DNA from: Pseudarthrobacter chlorophenolicus A6
GTDB taxonomy: Bacteria; Actinomycetota; Actinomycetes; Actinomycetales; Micrococcaceae
Reading direction: 5' to 3'
DNA length: 64,000 nucleotides
Assembly (NCBI RefSeq): GCF_000022025.1
Contig: NC_011886.1
Span: 4,201,953-4,265,952 of the forward strand
Position 1 is the first letter of the stretch; every line of letters begins with the position of its first letter. Of this stretch, positions 36,822-45,071 are shown piece after piece. The position numbers and the translations under genes are program-made. Under the pieces are notes generated by a model, which saw only the letters and a list, made by a program, of their open reading frames with translations, did not search any database and was not told where the DNA came from.

Positions 36822-38495
36822 TTACTTGCGCGGTTCCAGCGAGGTCAGCACCAGCACCGTGGTGGGTGCGCGGACCGAGAGGGTGGCGTAGGGGTTGTCC
36901 TGGGTGGGCCAGCCGGTGAAGCGGGTGTCGTTGAAGGCGCCCCACTCCGGGCCGGAAAAGAGCGGCACCAGCGGCGCGGCGTCGCTGTACTCTTCCTGGA
37001 GCTTGTTGGCGAGGTCCTTCTGCTTGGACTCGTCGGATTCCGCGGCGAACTGGGCCAACAGGGCGTCGGCCTTCGCGTCGCCGAAGCGGTGGTAGTTGTC
37101 GAACGTCTTGGTGCCCACCGGCTTCACGGTTGCCGAGCCCATGGCGGTGTTGAAGTACTTGTACGGGCTGGGATCGTTGGCGCTCCAGACGATGCCGGAA
37201 TCGAAGGTGCCCGTTTCGTAGCCGGCCACCACGGCGGCCCAGTCAGGGGAATCCACCTTGGCGGTCACCCCCACCTCTGCAAGGTTCTGGGCGATCACGT
37301 TGGCTACGGACAGCCAGTCGGAGGAGGAGGCTCCCACGGAGATCTTGAACTCGAACGGCTTGCCGTCCTTGAGCGTGCGCTTGCCGTCCGCGCCCTTGGC
37401 GTAGCCGGCCTTGTCCAGCAGCTCGTTGGCTTTCTGCACGTCGTGGTTGGTCCAGGTGCAGTTGTCCTTAACCTCGCTGCTCTTCCACGTCTCGTAGTTA
37501 CCGGACAGGCCCGTGCAGTCGGCGGGCTGGGCGTAGCCGCTCATGCCGATCTTGGTGACCTGGTCCCGGTCCACGGCCATGCTCAGTGCCTTGCGGACGT
37601 CAACATCATTGAACGGCGCCTTGGTGGTGTTGAGCTGCCAGTTGATCATGGCGCCCGTGGGCGGGAACCAGTACTGGCGGTGGTCCTTGTCCTTGGAGAC
37701 GAACGTCTTTTCAATGTTCGGGATGTACTGCGGTGCCCAGTCCACATCCCCGTTGGCCGCTGCGAGGTTGGCGCCGTCGTTGCCGGCGAAGGCGAGCATC
37801 TTGATGCCGGCGATCTTCTGCTTCTCCGGCTGCCAGTAGTTGGGGTTCTTCTTCAGCACGAAGGACTGCGCCTGGAAGCTGTCCACCTCGGTGTAGGGAC
37901 CGGTTCCCACGGGCTTGGCGTTCGCTTCCTTTTCGGGGTCGGCGAGCGTGGACCAGATGTGCTTGGGCAGGATGGTGAGCTGGCCGACGTCGTAAAGAGC
38001 CGGGGACCACGGCTTGTTGAAGTTGAACGTGACCTTGTTGCCTTCGGCGGTGACGCCGTCGAGGTATTCGAACCCGCCCTTGATCTTCTTCTGCAGCTCG
38101 AACGTGTAGGCCACGTCGTCTGCCACCAGCGGCTGCCCGTCGGACCACTTCACGCCGTCGCGCAGCGTGAACGTGACGGACTTGCCGTCGTCCGCGGCTT
38201 TCCACTCGGTGGCGAGCCACGGCACCGTGTCCCCGTTGGCCGGGTTGAAGATCAGCAGCGATTCGTAGATGGACTGCTGGACCATGGGGTTCACTGTGGG
38301 GGCGAAGGGGTTGAAGTTCTGCACGAACGTGCCCATGTCCTCACGCGGGATGGTGAGCAGCGCACTCGCGTTGGAGCCGGCGTCGGTGCTGTTTGCCTTG
38401 TTGGTGTTGGCCGCGCAGCCGGTCAGCAGCATCGCTCCCACGGCCAGGCCCGCAGCCGTGATCCGGGCAGCCCGGAAGAATCGGGGTTGTGTCAT
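36822..38495 (-). CDS. ABC transporter substrate-binding lipoprotein, family 5 (Opp/Dpp type)
   Basis: A 557-residue extracellular binding protein that delivers ligand to the downstream permeases. Signal peptide with lipobox LLTGC, Cys27. The family 5 (SBP_bac_5) core is evident: SIYESLLIFNPANGDTVPWL, TFTLRDGVKWSDGQPLVADD, and PVGTGPYTEV. It is the first structural gene after lacI (80 bp gap). Members of this family bind peptides, but subgroups in Actinobacteria and Thermotoga bind plant oligosaccharides, which fits the GH32 neighbours. Start ATG 38495. Confidence 0.93.
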   Translation of the reverse strand: MTQPRFFRAARITAAGLAVGAMLLTGCAANTNKANSTDAGSNASALLTIPREDMGTFVQNFNPFAPTVNPMVQQSIYESLLIFNPANGDTVPWLATEWKAADDGKSVTFTLRDGVKWSDGQPLVADDVAYTFELQKKIKGGFEYLDGVTAEGNKVTFNFNKPWSPALYDVGQLTILPKHIWSTLADPEKEANAKPVGTGPYTEVDSFQAQSFVLKKNPNYWQPEKQKIAGIKMLAFAGNDGANLAAANGDVDWAPQYIPNIEKTFVSKDKDHRQYWFPPTGAMINWQLNTTKAPFNDVDVRKALSMAVDRDQVTKIGMSGYAQPADCTGLSGNYETWKSSEVKDNCTWTNHDVQKANELLDKAGYAKGADGKRTLKDGKPFEFKISVGASSSDWLSVANVIAQNLAEVGVTAKVDSPDWAAVVAGYETGTFDSGIVWSANDPSPYKYFNTAMGSATVKPVGTKTFDNYHRFGDAKADALLAQFAAESDESKQKDLANKLQEEYSDAAPLVPLFSGPEWGAFNDTRFTGWPTQDNPYATLSVRAPTTVLVLTSLEPRK

Positions 38496-38575
38496 GATGG
38501 ATATCTCTTTCCTGTCTTCATCAGCGAGGTGAAGGGCGGGTTAGGGGTTTTGCTCTTCGGAACTTGATTTCGCGG

Positions 38576-39646
38576 TCAGACCGAAGAGCGTTCTAGCAGC
38601 GGACAGTCGACCAGTTGCTGGTCGGCAATGATCGGCTGTCCTGCTGTAAGGGCGGCGAGCGTCTGGACTCCCAGGGCTCCCATTTTTTCGAACGGCAACG
38701 CAACGGTGGTCAGTTTGGGCCGCAGGTAGGCCGCAATCAGTTCCTGGTTGTCGAAGCCGATCACGGCGATGTCTCCGGGGATGGTCAGGCCCCGTTCCTT
38801 GATGGCGTCATAGGCGCCCATCGCCATGCGGTCGTTGAGGCAGAACAGTGCCGTTGGCCTGCGCTCCCCCTGGTACCTGTCCAGGATCCGGCCGGCGGCC
38901 TCGTAGCCGCCGTCGGCCGTCGCGTATCCGGACACCACCAGTTCCGGATCCAGGTCCAGTCCGGCGGTGGCCAGTGCTTCGCGCGCACCTTCCAACCGCC
39001 CCACTGCTGCAGGGATCACCGGGTCAAGGTTGATAACTCCTATCCGGGTGTGGCCGGCCTTGAGCAACCGTTCGACGGCCACCCGGCCACCCGCACGCTC
39101 GTCAGGGACGATCGAGGGCAGCTTTCCGTCAGCGTCGAAGCAGTTGATCAGGACAGTGGGTACTTCATTGGCGCTCTCCGGAACGTGGACGCCCCGGTGG
39201 AAGGTGGCTGCGTACAGAAGTCCTTCCACGCGCTGTTCCAGAAGCTTTTCCGTCGCAGCATCTTCCAGGCCCTGGTTGGGTCCTACGGCATCGGCCTGGT
39301 CGGAGGGCGCGATGAGCAGGAACCGGCGGTCAAGCCAGGCCTGGTCCTGGGCACCTTTGATGATGTCGACGGCGAACGGGGCCGTGACGATCTCGGTGAC
39401 AATGCCGTACCAGCCGCTGCGCTGGGATGCCAGTGCACGGGCGCCGGCGTTGGGCCGGTAACCCAGTTCCTGGACGGCCTCGTTGATCCGGGTGCGGGTT
39501 TCCTCGGAAATGCTGGCGTTTTCGCGGTTGCTCAGGACGAACGAAACGGCTGTCCGGGAAACGCCGGCGTGCTTGGCGACGTCATTCATGGTGACGCCCC
39601 GCTGCCGCACGGCGGCGGACTGCTGGGGTGTGGTGCTTTTCGCCAT
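38576..39646 (-). CDS. LacI-family transcriptional regulator of fructan operon
   Basis: A 356-residue repressor: HTH at about 20-40 (NDVAKHAGVSRTAVSFVLSN), hinge SISEETRTRINEAVQELGYR, then the sugar-binding domain (SGWYGIVTEIVTAPFAVDII, GRILDRYQG, VIGFDNQEL). Located at the head of the ABC-GH32 operon, reading the same way, with two perfect CGCG-centred operators 80-130 bp upstream. It probably represses the operon and itself until a fructan breakdown product binds. Start ATG 39646. A local N-terminal lead of 18 residues precedes the HTH. Confidence 0.94.
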   Translation of the reverse strand: MAKSTTPQQSAAVRQRGVTMNDVAKHAGVSRTAVSFVLSNRENASISEETRTRINEAVQELGYRPNAGARALASQRSGWYGIVTEIVTAPFAVDIIKGAQDQAWLDRRFLLIAPSDQADAVGPNQGLEDAATEKLLEQRVEGLLYAATFHRGVHVPESANEVPTVLINCFDADGKLPSIVPDERAGGRVAVERLLKAGHTRIGVINLDPVIPAAVGRLEGAREALATAGLDLDPELVVSGYATADGGYEAAGRILDRYQGERRPTALFCLNDRMAMGAYDAIKERGLTIPGDIAVIGFDNQELIAAYLRPKLTTVALPFEKMGALGVQTLAALTAGQPIIADQQLVDCPLLERSSV

Positions 39647-39727
39647 TGAATGCTCCGGGTCTTCGTCGACTGGGCCATGCCAGCTTTTGCGTGGTGAGGT
39701 GTTTCCTATAACGCGCCTGCCTTGTGG

Positions 39728-39773
39728 GTAACGCGCGTTACTTGGATCGTGTGATTGAGGTTACGCGCGTTAC
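39728..39773. promoter_or_regulatory. tandem LacI operators
   Basis: GTAACGCGCGTTAC (39728-39741) and GTTACGCGCGTTAC (39760-39773) are perfect or near-perfect 14-bp palindromes with the central CG typical of LacI-family sites, spaced 32 bp start to start. A third, degenerate copy (ATAACGCGCC) lies near 39708. They flank the probable promoter of lacI. Confidence 0.8.
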
Positions 39774-39900
39774 TTACTCCGTGTCAACGGTTTCTTTTGG
39801 CCGCCCCCCACTTCCTTTTCGATGGGTTCCACACCCAACCCCGCGAGGCCGGCCCTGTGCCCGGCAGGGAACCGCTGCAACGGAGCGTTAGGCTTCCTGT

Positions 39901-40416
39901 ATGGCACTGATAGCCCCCCGCGTGACAGCCGGACTGCCCGCAGAAGATGCCGGCGGCCTCGCCCGCGCCCTGCGGGACAGCGACGACATCACCGTCTTTG
40001 TGGACGGCACCGTCCACCGGTTGCCCGCCCAGGCGAGGGACGCCGTCGTGGACCTCCTGGCACGGCTCAGCCGCGGCGAGGCGGTGACCGTCAGCAGCGT
40101 GGAGGAAATGCTGACCACCTCCCGGGCCGCTGAACTGGCCGGCATTTCCCACACGTACCTGCGCAATATGACGGACCGCGGCGAAATCCCCGTGGAATAC
40201 CGGGGTACCCACCGGCGGATCCGGCAGAGCGCCATCCTGGCCTGGCTGGAGACCCAGCGGCGGAAGGAACGCGAGGCCGCGGCGGACGGCGGCACACATG
40301 CCGCCGGCACCAACAGTGCACGTGCGGACGGCCCGGCGCCGGACAGCGTGGCCACAGGCAGCGCCGGCGGTTCCGGCGCGTCCGGTGTTGCCGACGGCAG
40401 CGCAGGGCACCGATGA
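39901..40416 (+). CDS. excisionase-family HTH DNA-binding protein
   Basis: A 171-residue protein. An N-terminal segment (about 1-60) with DDITVFVDGTVHRLPAQARD is followed by an excisionase/MerR-like helix-turn-helix at about 68-115 (TTSRAAELAGISHTYLRNMT, DRGEIPVEYRGTHRRIRQSA) and a low-complexity Gly/Ala tail. This architecture is typical of small antitoxin-like or regulatory proteins that pair with a toxin or hydrolase. It overlaps the alpha/beta hydrolase gene by 4 bp (ATGA). Start ATG 39901. No target sequence is apparent. Confidence 0.82.
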   Translation: MALIAPRVTAGLPAEDAGGLARALRDSDDITVFVDGTVHRLPAQARDAVVDLLARLSRGEAVTVSSVEEMLTTSRAAELAGISHTYLRNMTDRGEIPVEYRGTHRRIRQSAILAWLETQRRKEREAAADGGTHAAGTNSARADGPAPDSVATGSAGGSGASGVADGSAGHR

Positions 40417-41216
40417 CGGTCCCCCTGCGGTCCTCGGCAGTTGAAGCACGCGGCCTGTCCGGCCGGATCTTCTGGGCGGACGGCACGCCGCCGCCCTCGC
40501 CCGGCGCAGTGCCGGCCAACGGAGGGCCGGCATATATCCTGATCCACGGAATCGGCGCTTCGCACCGCTACCTTCGGCGGTTGCACCATCTGCTGGCCGC
40601 CACCGCGCCCACGTATTCCATGGATCTGCCCGGGTTCGGCGGAACGCCCCGGCCCGCGCGGCAGCTGCCCGTGGAGGACTACGGCGCCTTCATTGCCGAA
40701 ACCCTCGAATCCAGCGGCATCGAATCCTACATCCTGGTGGGCCATTCAATGGGCGTTCAGTTCAGCATTGAGGCGGCCCGTCACGCGCCGGACCGGGTGC
40801 GGCAGCTGGTGCTGATGGGCCCCGTGGTCGACGAACGCCACAGGACTGTCACACGCCAGGGTGTCGCCCTGCTGCTGGATGCGCTCCTGCGCGAATCGGC
40901 GGCGTCCAACTGGACAGTTATGTCTGACTACTTCCGCTGCGGCCCGCGCTGGTACTTCACCGAAGTTCCGGTGATGATGGACTACCCCACCGAGAAGTGC
41001 GTGGCCGGCATCGACATTCCCGTCCTGGTGCTGCGCGGCGGGCAGGACCAGGTTGCCGGCCCTGAATGGTCACGCCGGTTGTCTGCTGCGGCGCCGCATG
41101 GGCACTTCGTGGAAATCCCGGGAGCGGGCCATGTGGTCCAGCACCTCCGGTCCCGGCAGGTGGCCGAGGCGATCAGCACCTTCGTAGACTCGACGGCCGG
41201 GCAGGCACGGCACTAG
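40413..41216 (+). CDS. alpha/beta-fold hydrolase
   Basis: A 267-residue hydrolase. The oxyanion HG lies in LIHGIGASHRYL (43-54), the nucleophile is Ser112 in GHSMG, the acid Asp212 in GGQDQV and the base His240 in GAGHVV. Between strands the motif DLPGFGGTPRP is typical of esterase/epoxide-hydrolase-like lipases. No signal peptide. It is translationally coupled to the HTH protein. Substrate unknown. Its stop shares CTAG with the convergent PucR gene. Confidence 0.9.
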   Translation: MTVPLRSSAVEARGLSGRIFWADGTPPPSPGAVPANGGPAYILIHGIGASHRYLRRLHHLLAATAPTYSMDLPGFGGTPRPARQLPVEDYGAFIAETLESSGIESYILVGHSMGVQFSIEAARHAPDRVRQLVLMGPVVDERHRTVTRQGVALLLDALLRESAASNWTVMSDYFRCGPRWYFTEVPVMMDYPTEKCVAGIDIPVLVLRGGQDQVAGPEWSRRLSAAAPHGHFVEIPGAGHVVQHLRSRQVAEAISTFVDSTAGQARH

Positions 41217-42433
41217 ATCCTCGGCCGCGCAGCCCACCGGCGCATCTTCAGGGCCGCGTGCAGCTCCAACCGGGGCAGCCCCTTCAGCGGGTCCACGCCC
41301 AGCAGTTGGCGGATCCTGCCCAGCCGGTTGTAGATGCTGCTCCGGTGCAGGTGGAGCTTCGTGGCCACGTCCTGGACGGAACCGTCGTTGTCGTAGAGGA
41401 GTTCCAGCACCGGAATAAGTTCGCTGTTCCGGTCATGGTCTTCGAGCATCCGGAAGTACACGGACCCCGAATCGGCCCAGGCCCCCACCCCGCCCCCTGC
41501 GGAAGCCAGCAGCTGGTATACGCCGGTGGACCGGCAGTCCACCAGTTCACCCAGTTGGGGGTCCACGGCCGCCGCCTGGGCTGCGAGCTTCGACTGCCGG
41601 TACGCCTCGCCCAGCTGGCGGGTGCGGGTGAACCCTTCGCTGATGCCAAGGATGATGCGGTGCACCGGCCGGCCGGACCGCTTGGCCAGCTCCAACTGGT
41701 AGTGCACCAGCACCTGCGCATGGTTGGCCCGGCCGGACAGCTCGCGGAACAGCACCACCGAATGGGTCTCCGTGCCGGCACTGAACAGGGCCGCATCCAC
41801 GCCCACGGTGGCCTGCAGCGCGGTGGACCGGTGGATCAGGGTGGAGGCGATGGGGTCCGGGCCGCTGGCCCAGCCGTCGGCATCCAGCACGGTGACCATC
41901 TGCCACGGTCCGCGGCCCTGGACTTCCTTCCAGCCGGCAACTGCGGCCACGGCGTTCGGTTCGCCGGCGCAGGCGGACAGGAACTCGCGTTCACGGCTCC
42001 GCCGGAACTCGGACTCGGCAGTATTGGAGTCCAGCAGGAGCCCGGACAGTAGCTCCAGCTCATGATTGACCGCCGGCAGCTGGGTGAGGATCGCCGTCGG
42101 GCTCTCCTCCGCCGAGTCCTGCTGCACCCACAGGTAGCCGACGCGGAAGCCGCGCACCATCAGCGGGACACAGACGCGGCCCAGCATGCCCAGGTCCGGA
42201 TTGGCGGGCACCACCACGGGCCGAACGGCAGTGGCGATGCCCTGCGAGAGTTGCCAGGCGCTCACGTCCGCCGGCACCTTCTTGCTGAGCAGGAAGTTCA
42301 CGCGCACCCGGTCCGCATGGGACTGGTTGGAGCTGTAGGCGAGGAGCAGGCCGTCCAGGTCCTCCAGCGAAAGGCCCCGGCCCAGCTTCTGCGCCACCTG
42401 CTCCACGAGCTGTTCCACACCCTGCTGCTGCAT
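41213..42433 (-). CDS. PucR-family transcriptional regulator (AdeR/CdaR-like)
   Basis: 406 residues. A poorly conserved N-terminal sensor (1 to about 270) is followed by a GGDEF-like CdaR segment (LGISEGFTRTRQLGEAYRQS, about 285-304) and the PucR C-terminal HTH at about 355-385 (DVATKLHLHRSSIYNRLGRI). It is divergent from alanine dehydrogenase. In Bacillus subtilis the PucR-type protein AdeR activates ald, so this is probably the functional counterpart. The nested palindrome at 42528-42555 is a good binding-site candidate. Start ATG 42433. Confidence 0.9.
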   Translation of the reverse strand: MQQQGVEQLVEQVAQKLGRGLSLEDLDGLLLAYSSNQSHADRVRVNFLLSKKVPADVSAWQLSQGIATAVRPVVVPANPDLGMLGRVCVPLMVRGFRVGYLWVQQDSAEESPTAILTQLPAVNHELELLSGLLLDSNTAESEFRRSREREFLSACAGEPNAVAAVAGWKEVQGRGPWQMVTVLDADGWASGPDPIASTLIHRSTALQATVGVDAALFSAGTETHSVVLFRELSGRANHAQVLVHYQLELAKRSGRPVHRIILGISEGFTRTRQLGEAYRQSKLAAQAAAVDPQLGELVDCRSTGVYQLLASAGGGVGAWADSGSVYFRMLEDHDRNSELIPVLELLYDNDGSVQDVATKLHLHRSSIYNRLGRIRQLLGVDPLKGLPRLELHAALKMRRWAARPRI

Positions 42434-42527
42434 GCGCCAACATTACTGCCCGGCGGCCCGTGGGCACGAACGGACAACAGGCGACACCTGACGCTTCCAC
42501 CCTCGACATATGTCTACCCAAGTGGAC

Positions 42528-42555
42528 CGGATTCCGCGGAATTCCGGGGAATCCG
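42528..42555. promoter_or_regulatory. nested palindrome between PucR gene and ald
   Basis: CGGATTCC (42528-42535) pairs with GGAATCCG (42548-42555), and GGAATTCC (42538-42545) lies within it about the same axis, a 28-bp dyad made of GGAA/TTCC elements. It is about 110 bp upstream of the ald start and 95 bp upstream of the regulator start. Confidence 0.6.
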
Positions 42556-42665
42556 CCGGCGGCCTCCATCGCGGCCAATGTCGGCTGGCTCACAGCGGAT
42601 TTATCGTGGAAAGACGAAATCCTTCCGCACTTTCCGGCTTACCCGCCGAGAACCTGGAGCCCACG

Positions 42666-43784
42666 ATGATCATCGGTGTCCCGAAAGAAATCAAGAACAA
42701 CGAGTTCCGCGTCGCCATCACCGCCGCCGGCGTGCACGAATTCCGCACCCACGGCCACTCGGTGCTGGTGGAGCGCGGCGCGGGCCTGGGTTCCGGTATC
42801 ACCGATGAGGAATACGCCATCGCCGGCGCCGAGATCGTCACCGAAGCCGATGACGTCTGGTCCCGCGCGGACATGGTCATGAAGGTCAAGGAGCCCGTCA
42901 AGGCTGAGTACCACCGGTTCCGCAAGGGCCTGATCCTCTTCACGTACCTGCACCTGGCCGCCGAGCCCGAGCTGACCCAGGAGCTGATCAACTCCGGCGT
43001 CACCGCCATTGCCTACGAGACCGTCCAGGAGGGCCGCACCCTCCCGCTGCTCGCCCCCATGTCCGAGGTGGCCGGCCGGCTGTCCGTCCAGGTGGGCGCC
43101 TCCTCCCTGATGGCTCCCGCCGGCGGCAAGGGCGTCCTGCTGGGCGGCGTTCCCGGCGTCCGTCCCGCCAAGGTTGTTGTCCTCGGCGCAGGTGTGGCCG
43201 GCACCAACGCCGCCGCCATGGCCCTGGGCCTGGGTGCCGATGTCACTATCCTGGACATCAACATCAACCGCCTCCGCGAACTGGACGCCCAGTACCAGGG
43301 CCGGCTGAAGACCGTGGCCTCCAACGCCTACGAGATCGAAAAGTCCGTAGTGGATGCCGACCTGGTGATCGGTTCCGTCCTGATCCCCGGCGCCAAGGCC
43401 CCCAAGCTGGTCACGAACGACCTCGTTGCCCGCATGAAGCCCGGCTCGGTCCTGGTGGACATTGCCGTGGACCAGGGCGGCTGCTTCGAGGACACCCACC
43501 CCACCACGCACCAGGAACCCACGTACAAGGTGCACAACACCATCTTCTACTGCGTGGCCAACATGCCCGGCGCCGTACCGAACACCTCCACGTACGCCCT
43601 GACCAACGTCACCCTGCGCTACGCCGTGTCCCTCGCGAACCTGGGCGTCAAGGCAGCCTTTGACCGCGATCCCGCCCTCGCTGCCGGCCTCAACATCGCC
43701 GCTGGCCACGTGGCTCACCACTCCGTGTCCGAGGCACACAACCTGCCCCTGGTTTCCGACTGGCACGAGCTCGTCTCGGCCTAA
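42666..43784 (+). CDS. ald: alanine dehydrogenase
   Basis: Reversible oxidative deamination of L-alanine to pyruvate with NAD. 372 residues from ATG 42666, which follows CTGGAGCC; longer reading upstream is not supported. Catalytic Lys75 and His96 (LFTYLHLA) and the Rossmann GAGVAG (174-179) align in position with the Mycobacterium tuberculosis enzyme, with the conserved Asp269 in AVDQGG. It is divergent from a PucR-type regulator. A 22-bp inverted repeat lies directly after the stop. Confidence 0.97.
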   Translation: MIIGVPKEIKNNEFRVAITAAGVHEFRTHGHSVLVERGAGLGSGITDEEYAIAGAEIVTEADDVWSRADMVMKVKEPVKAEYHRFRKGLILFTYLHLAAEPELTQELINSGVTAIAYETVQEGRTLPLLAPMSEVAGRLSVQVGASSLMAPAGGKGVLLGGVPGVRPAKVVVLGAGVAGTNAAAMALGLGADVTILDININRLRELDAQYQGRLKTVASNAYEIEKSVVDADLVIGSVLIPGAKAPKLVTNDLVARMKPGSVLVDIAVDQGGCFEDTHPTTHQEPTYKVHNTIFYCVANMPGAVPNTSTYALTNVTLRYAVSLANLGVKAAFDRDPALAAGLNIAAGHVAHHSVSEAHNLPLVSDWHELVSA

Positions 43785-43791
43785 GGGTCCA

Positions 43792-43843
43792 ATCGGTGGT
43801 TGAGCTTGTCGAAGCTGGGGTTTCGACAAGCTCAACCACCGAT
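43792..43843. repeat. palindromic intergenic repeat acting as bidirectional terminator
   Basis: Perfect 22-bp inverted repeat (43792-43813 with 43822-43843), loop 8 nt, containing GGTTGAGCTTGTCGAA and its reverse complement. It fills the 63-bp gap between the convergent ald and oxidoreductase genes. Elements with this core recur in many actinobacterial intergenic regions as I recall; recurrence cannot be tested within this window. Confidence 0.8.
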
Positions 43844-43847
43844 GCGT

Positions 43848-44909
43848 TTAAGCCAGTTCCCGCGCTTTTTCTATGATCTTGAGGACCTCCACCGCGTCCT
43901 CGGGATCAACCGGGAGGGGCAGGGATGACTCCGCTCCGCCGTCGAGGATCTTGTCTGCCAGGAGGCGGTAGAACCCGGGGTAGTTGCCGCGTTCGGTGGG
44001 AAGCCGGTCCAGGTGGCCGTCGCGCCCCAGGAGGCCCGCCCACTCGGGTGCCTCCACGCCGTACTCCTGGTCCAGGGGGCTGCCGCCGGCCACAATGTAC
44101 GGCTCCTGCGGGTCCACGCCGTGCTTGGTGAAGCCTCCCACCGACCCCAGCACACGGAACCGCGGGGCCTGCTGCGCGCAGAGCATGTTCATGCTGAGGT
44201 GGCTGGCCACCCCCGAGTGGTGGCGGAGCACCAGGAAGACGTCGTCATCGGCCCGCTCGTCGGAGCGGCGGGCCTGCAGCTCGGCGTGGGCTACGTCAGC
44301 AGGGCCGAAGAGCTGCAGTGCCTGGTCGATCAGATGGCTGCCGAGATCAAACAGCGCACCCCCGCCTTCGGCAGCCGTGGCCCGCGCCTTCCAGGCCTTC
44401 GCGATGTTGGGCGACCACCGCTCGAAACGTGATTCGAACCGAGTCACTTCGCCCACAGCCTCAGCGGCGAGCAGCTTCCGCAGGGTCAGGAAGTCGCCGT
44501 CCCAGCGCCGGTTGTGGAAGACGGTGAGGACCCTCCCGAGCTTGCGGGCCAGCCCGGTCAACTCCTGCCCTTCTTCACTGGAGATGGCGAACGGTTTGTC
44601 CACCACCACGTCCAGCCCGGCTTCCAGCGCCGCTTTGGCCAGCGGGTAATGCGTGGCCGGCGGGGTTCCCAGCACCACCAGGTCCAGGGCGTCAGACAGC
44701 TCCAGGACCGCCTCGCCGTCGCGGACCGTCTTGACCCCCGGGTAGCGGCCTTTCGCCGCCTCCTGGCGGTCGGCGTTTGAGGTGGCAACGACGTCCAGCG
44801 AATACCTGTTGTCCGCGTCCAGCAGGGGCGCGTGGAAGACGCTGCCGGAGAGTCCAAAGCCTACGACGGCGGTACGGATGGTGCGTGGCTCAGCTTCAGT
44901 TCCGCTCAT
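43848..44909 (-). CDS. Gfo/Idh/MocA-family NAD(P)-dependent oxidoreductase
   Basis: A 353-residue oxidoreductase. Rossmann GFGLSG at 17-22, catalytic Lys103 in VDKPFA, and the DLGSH signature (186-190, Asp186/His190) for the substrate-binding domain. The family oxidises sugars, inositols or their derivatives; substrate unknown. Start ATG 44909. The gene is flanked by the repeat at 43792-43843 and about 160 bp from the next transcription unit; no operon partner. Confidence 0.92.
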   Translation of the reverse strand: MSGTEAEPRTIRTAVVGFGLSGSVFHAPLLDADNRYSLDVVATSNADRQEAAKGRYPGVKTVRDGEAVLELSDALDLVVLGTPPATHYPLAKAALEAGLDVVVDKPFAISSEEGQELTGLARKLGRVLTVFHNRRWDGDFLTLRKLLAAEAVGEVTRFESRFERWSPNIAKAWKARATAAEGGGALFDLGSHLIDQALQLFGPADVAHAELQARRSDERADDDVFLVLRHHSGVASHLSMNMLCAQQAPRFRVLGSVGGFTKHGVDPQEPYIVAGGSPLDQEYGVEAPEWAGLLGRDGHLDRLPTERGNYPGFYRLLADKILDGGAESSLPLPVDPEDAVEVLKIIEKARELA

Positions 44910-45007
44910 GCCACCAACGCTACTCCGGCGCGCGTGTCACCGCTGCGCGGTGCTGCACCTCCGCCTTTCGGCAATCCGGCCATCGGTTATTCGCTGTCGG
45001 TTAAACG

Positions 45008-45049
45008 GCCGGGGCCGGCGTCCCCCTTTCGGGAGGCGCCGGCCCCGGC
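45008..45049 (-). terminator. terminator of peptide-binding protein gene
   Basis: Hairpin: 13 bp of GCCGGGGCCGGCG (45008-45020) paired with its complement (45037-45049), with partial inner pairing, about 22 bp beyond the stop codon. Confidence 0.7.
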
Positions 45050-45071
45050 TGCTGCTAAGCGGCGGGCGGGA

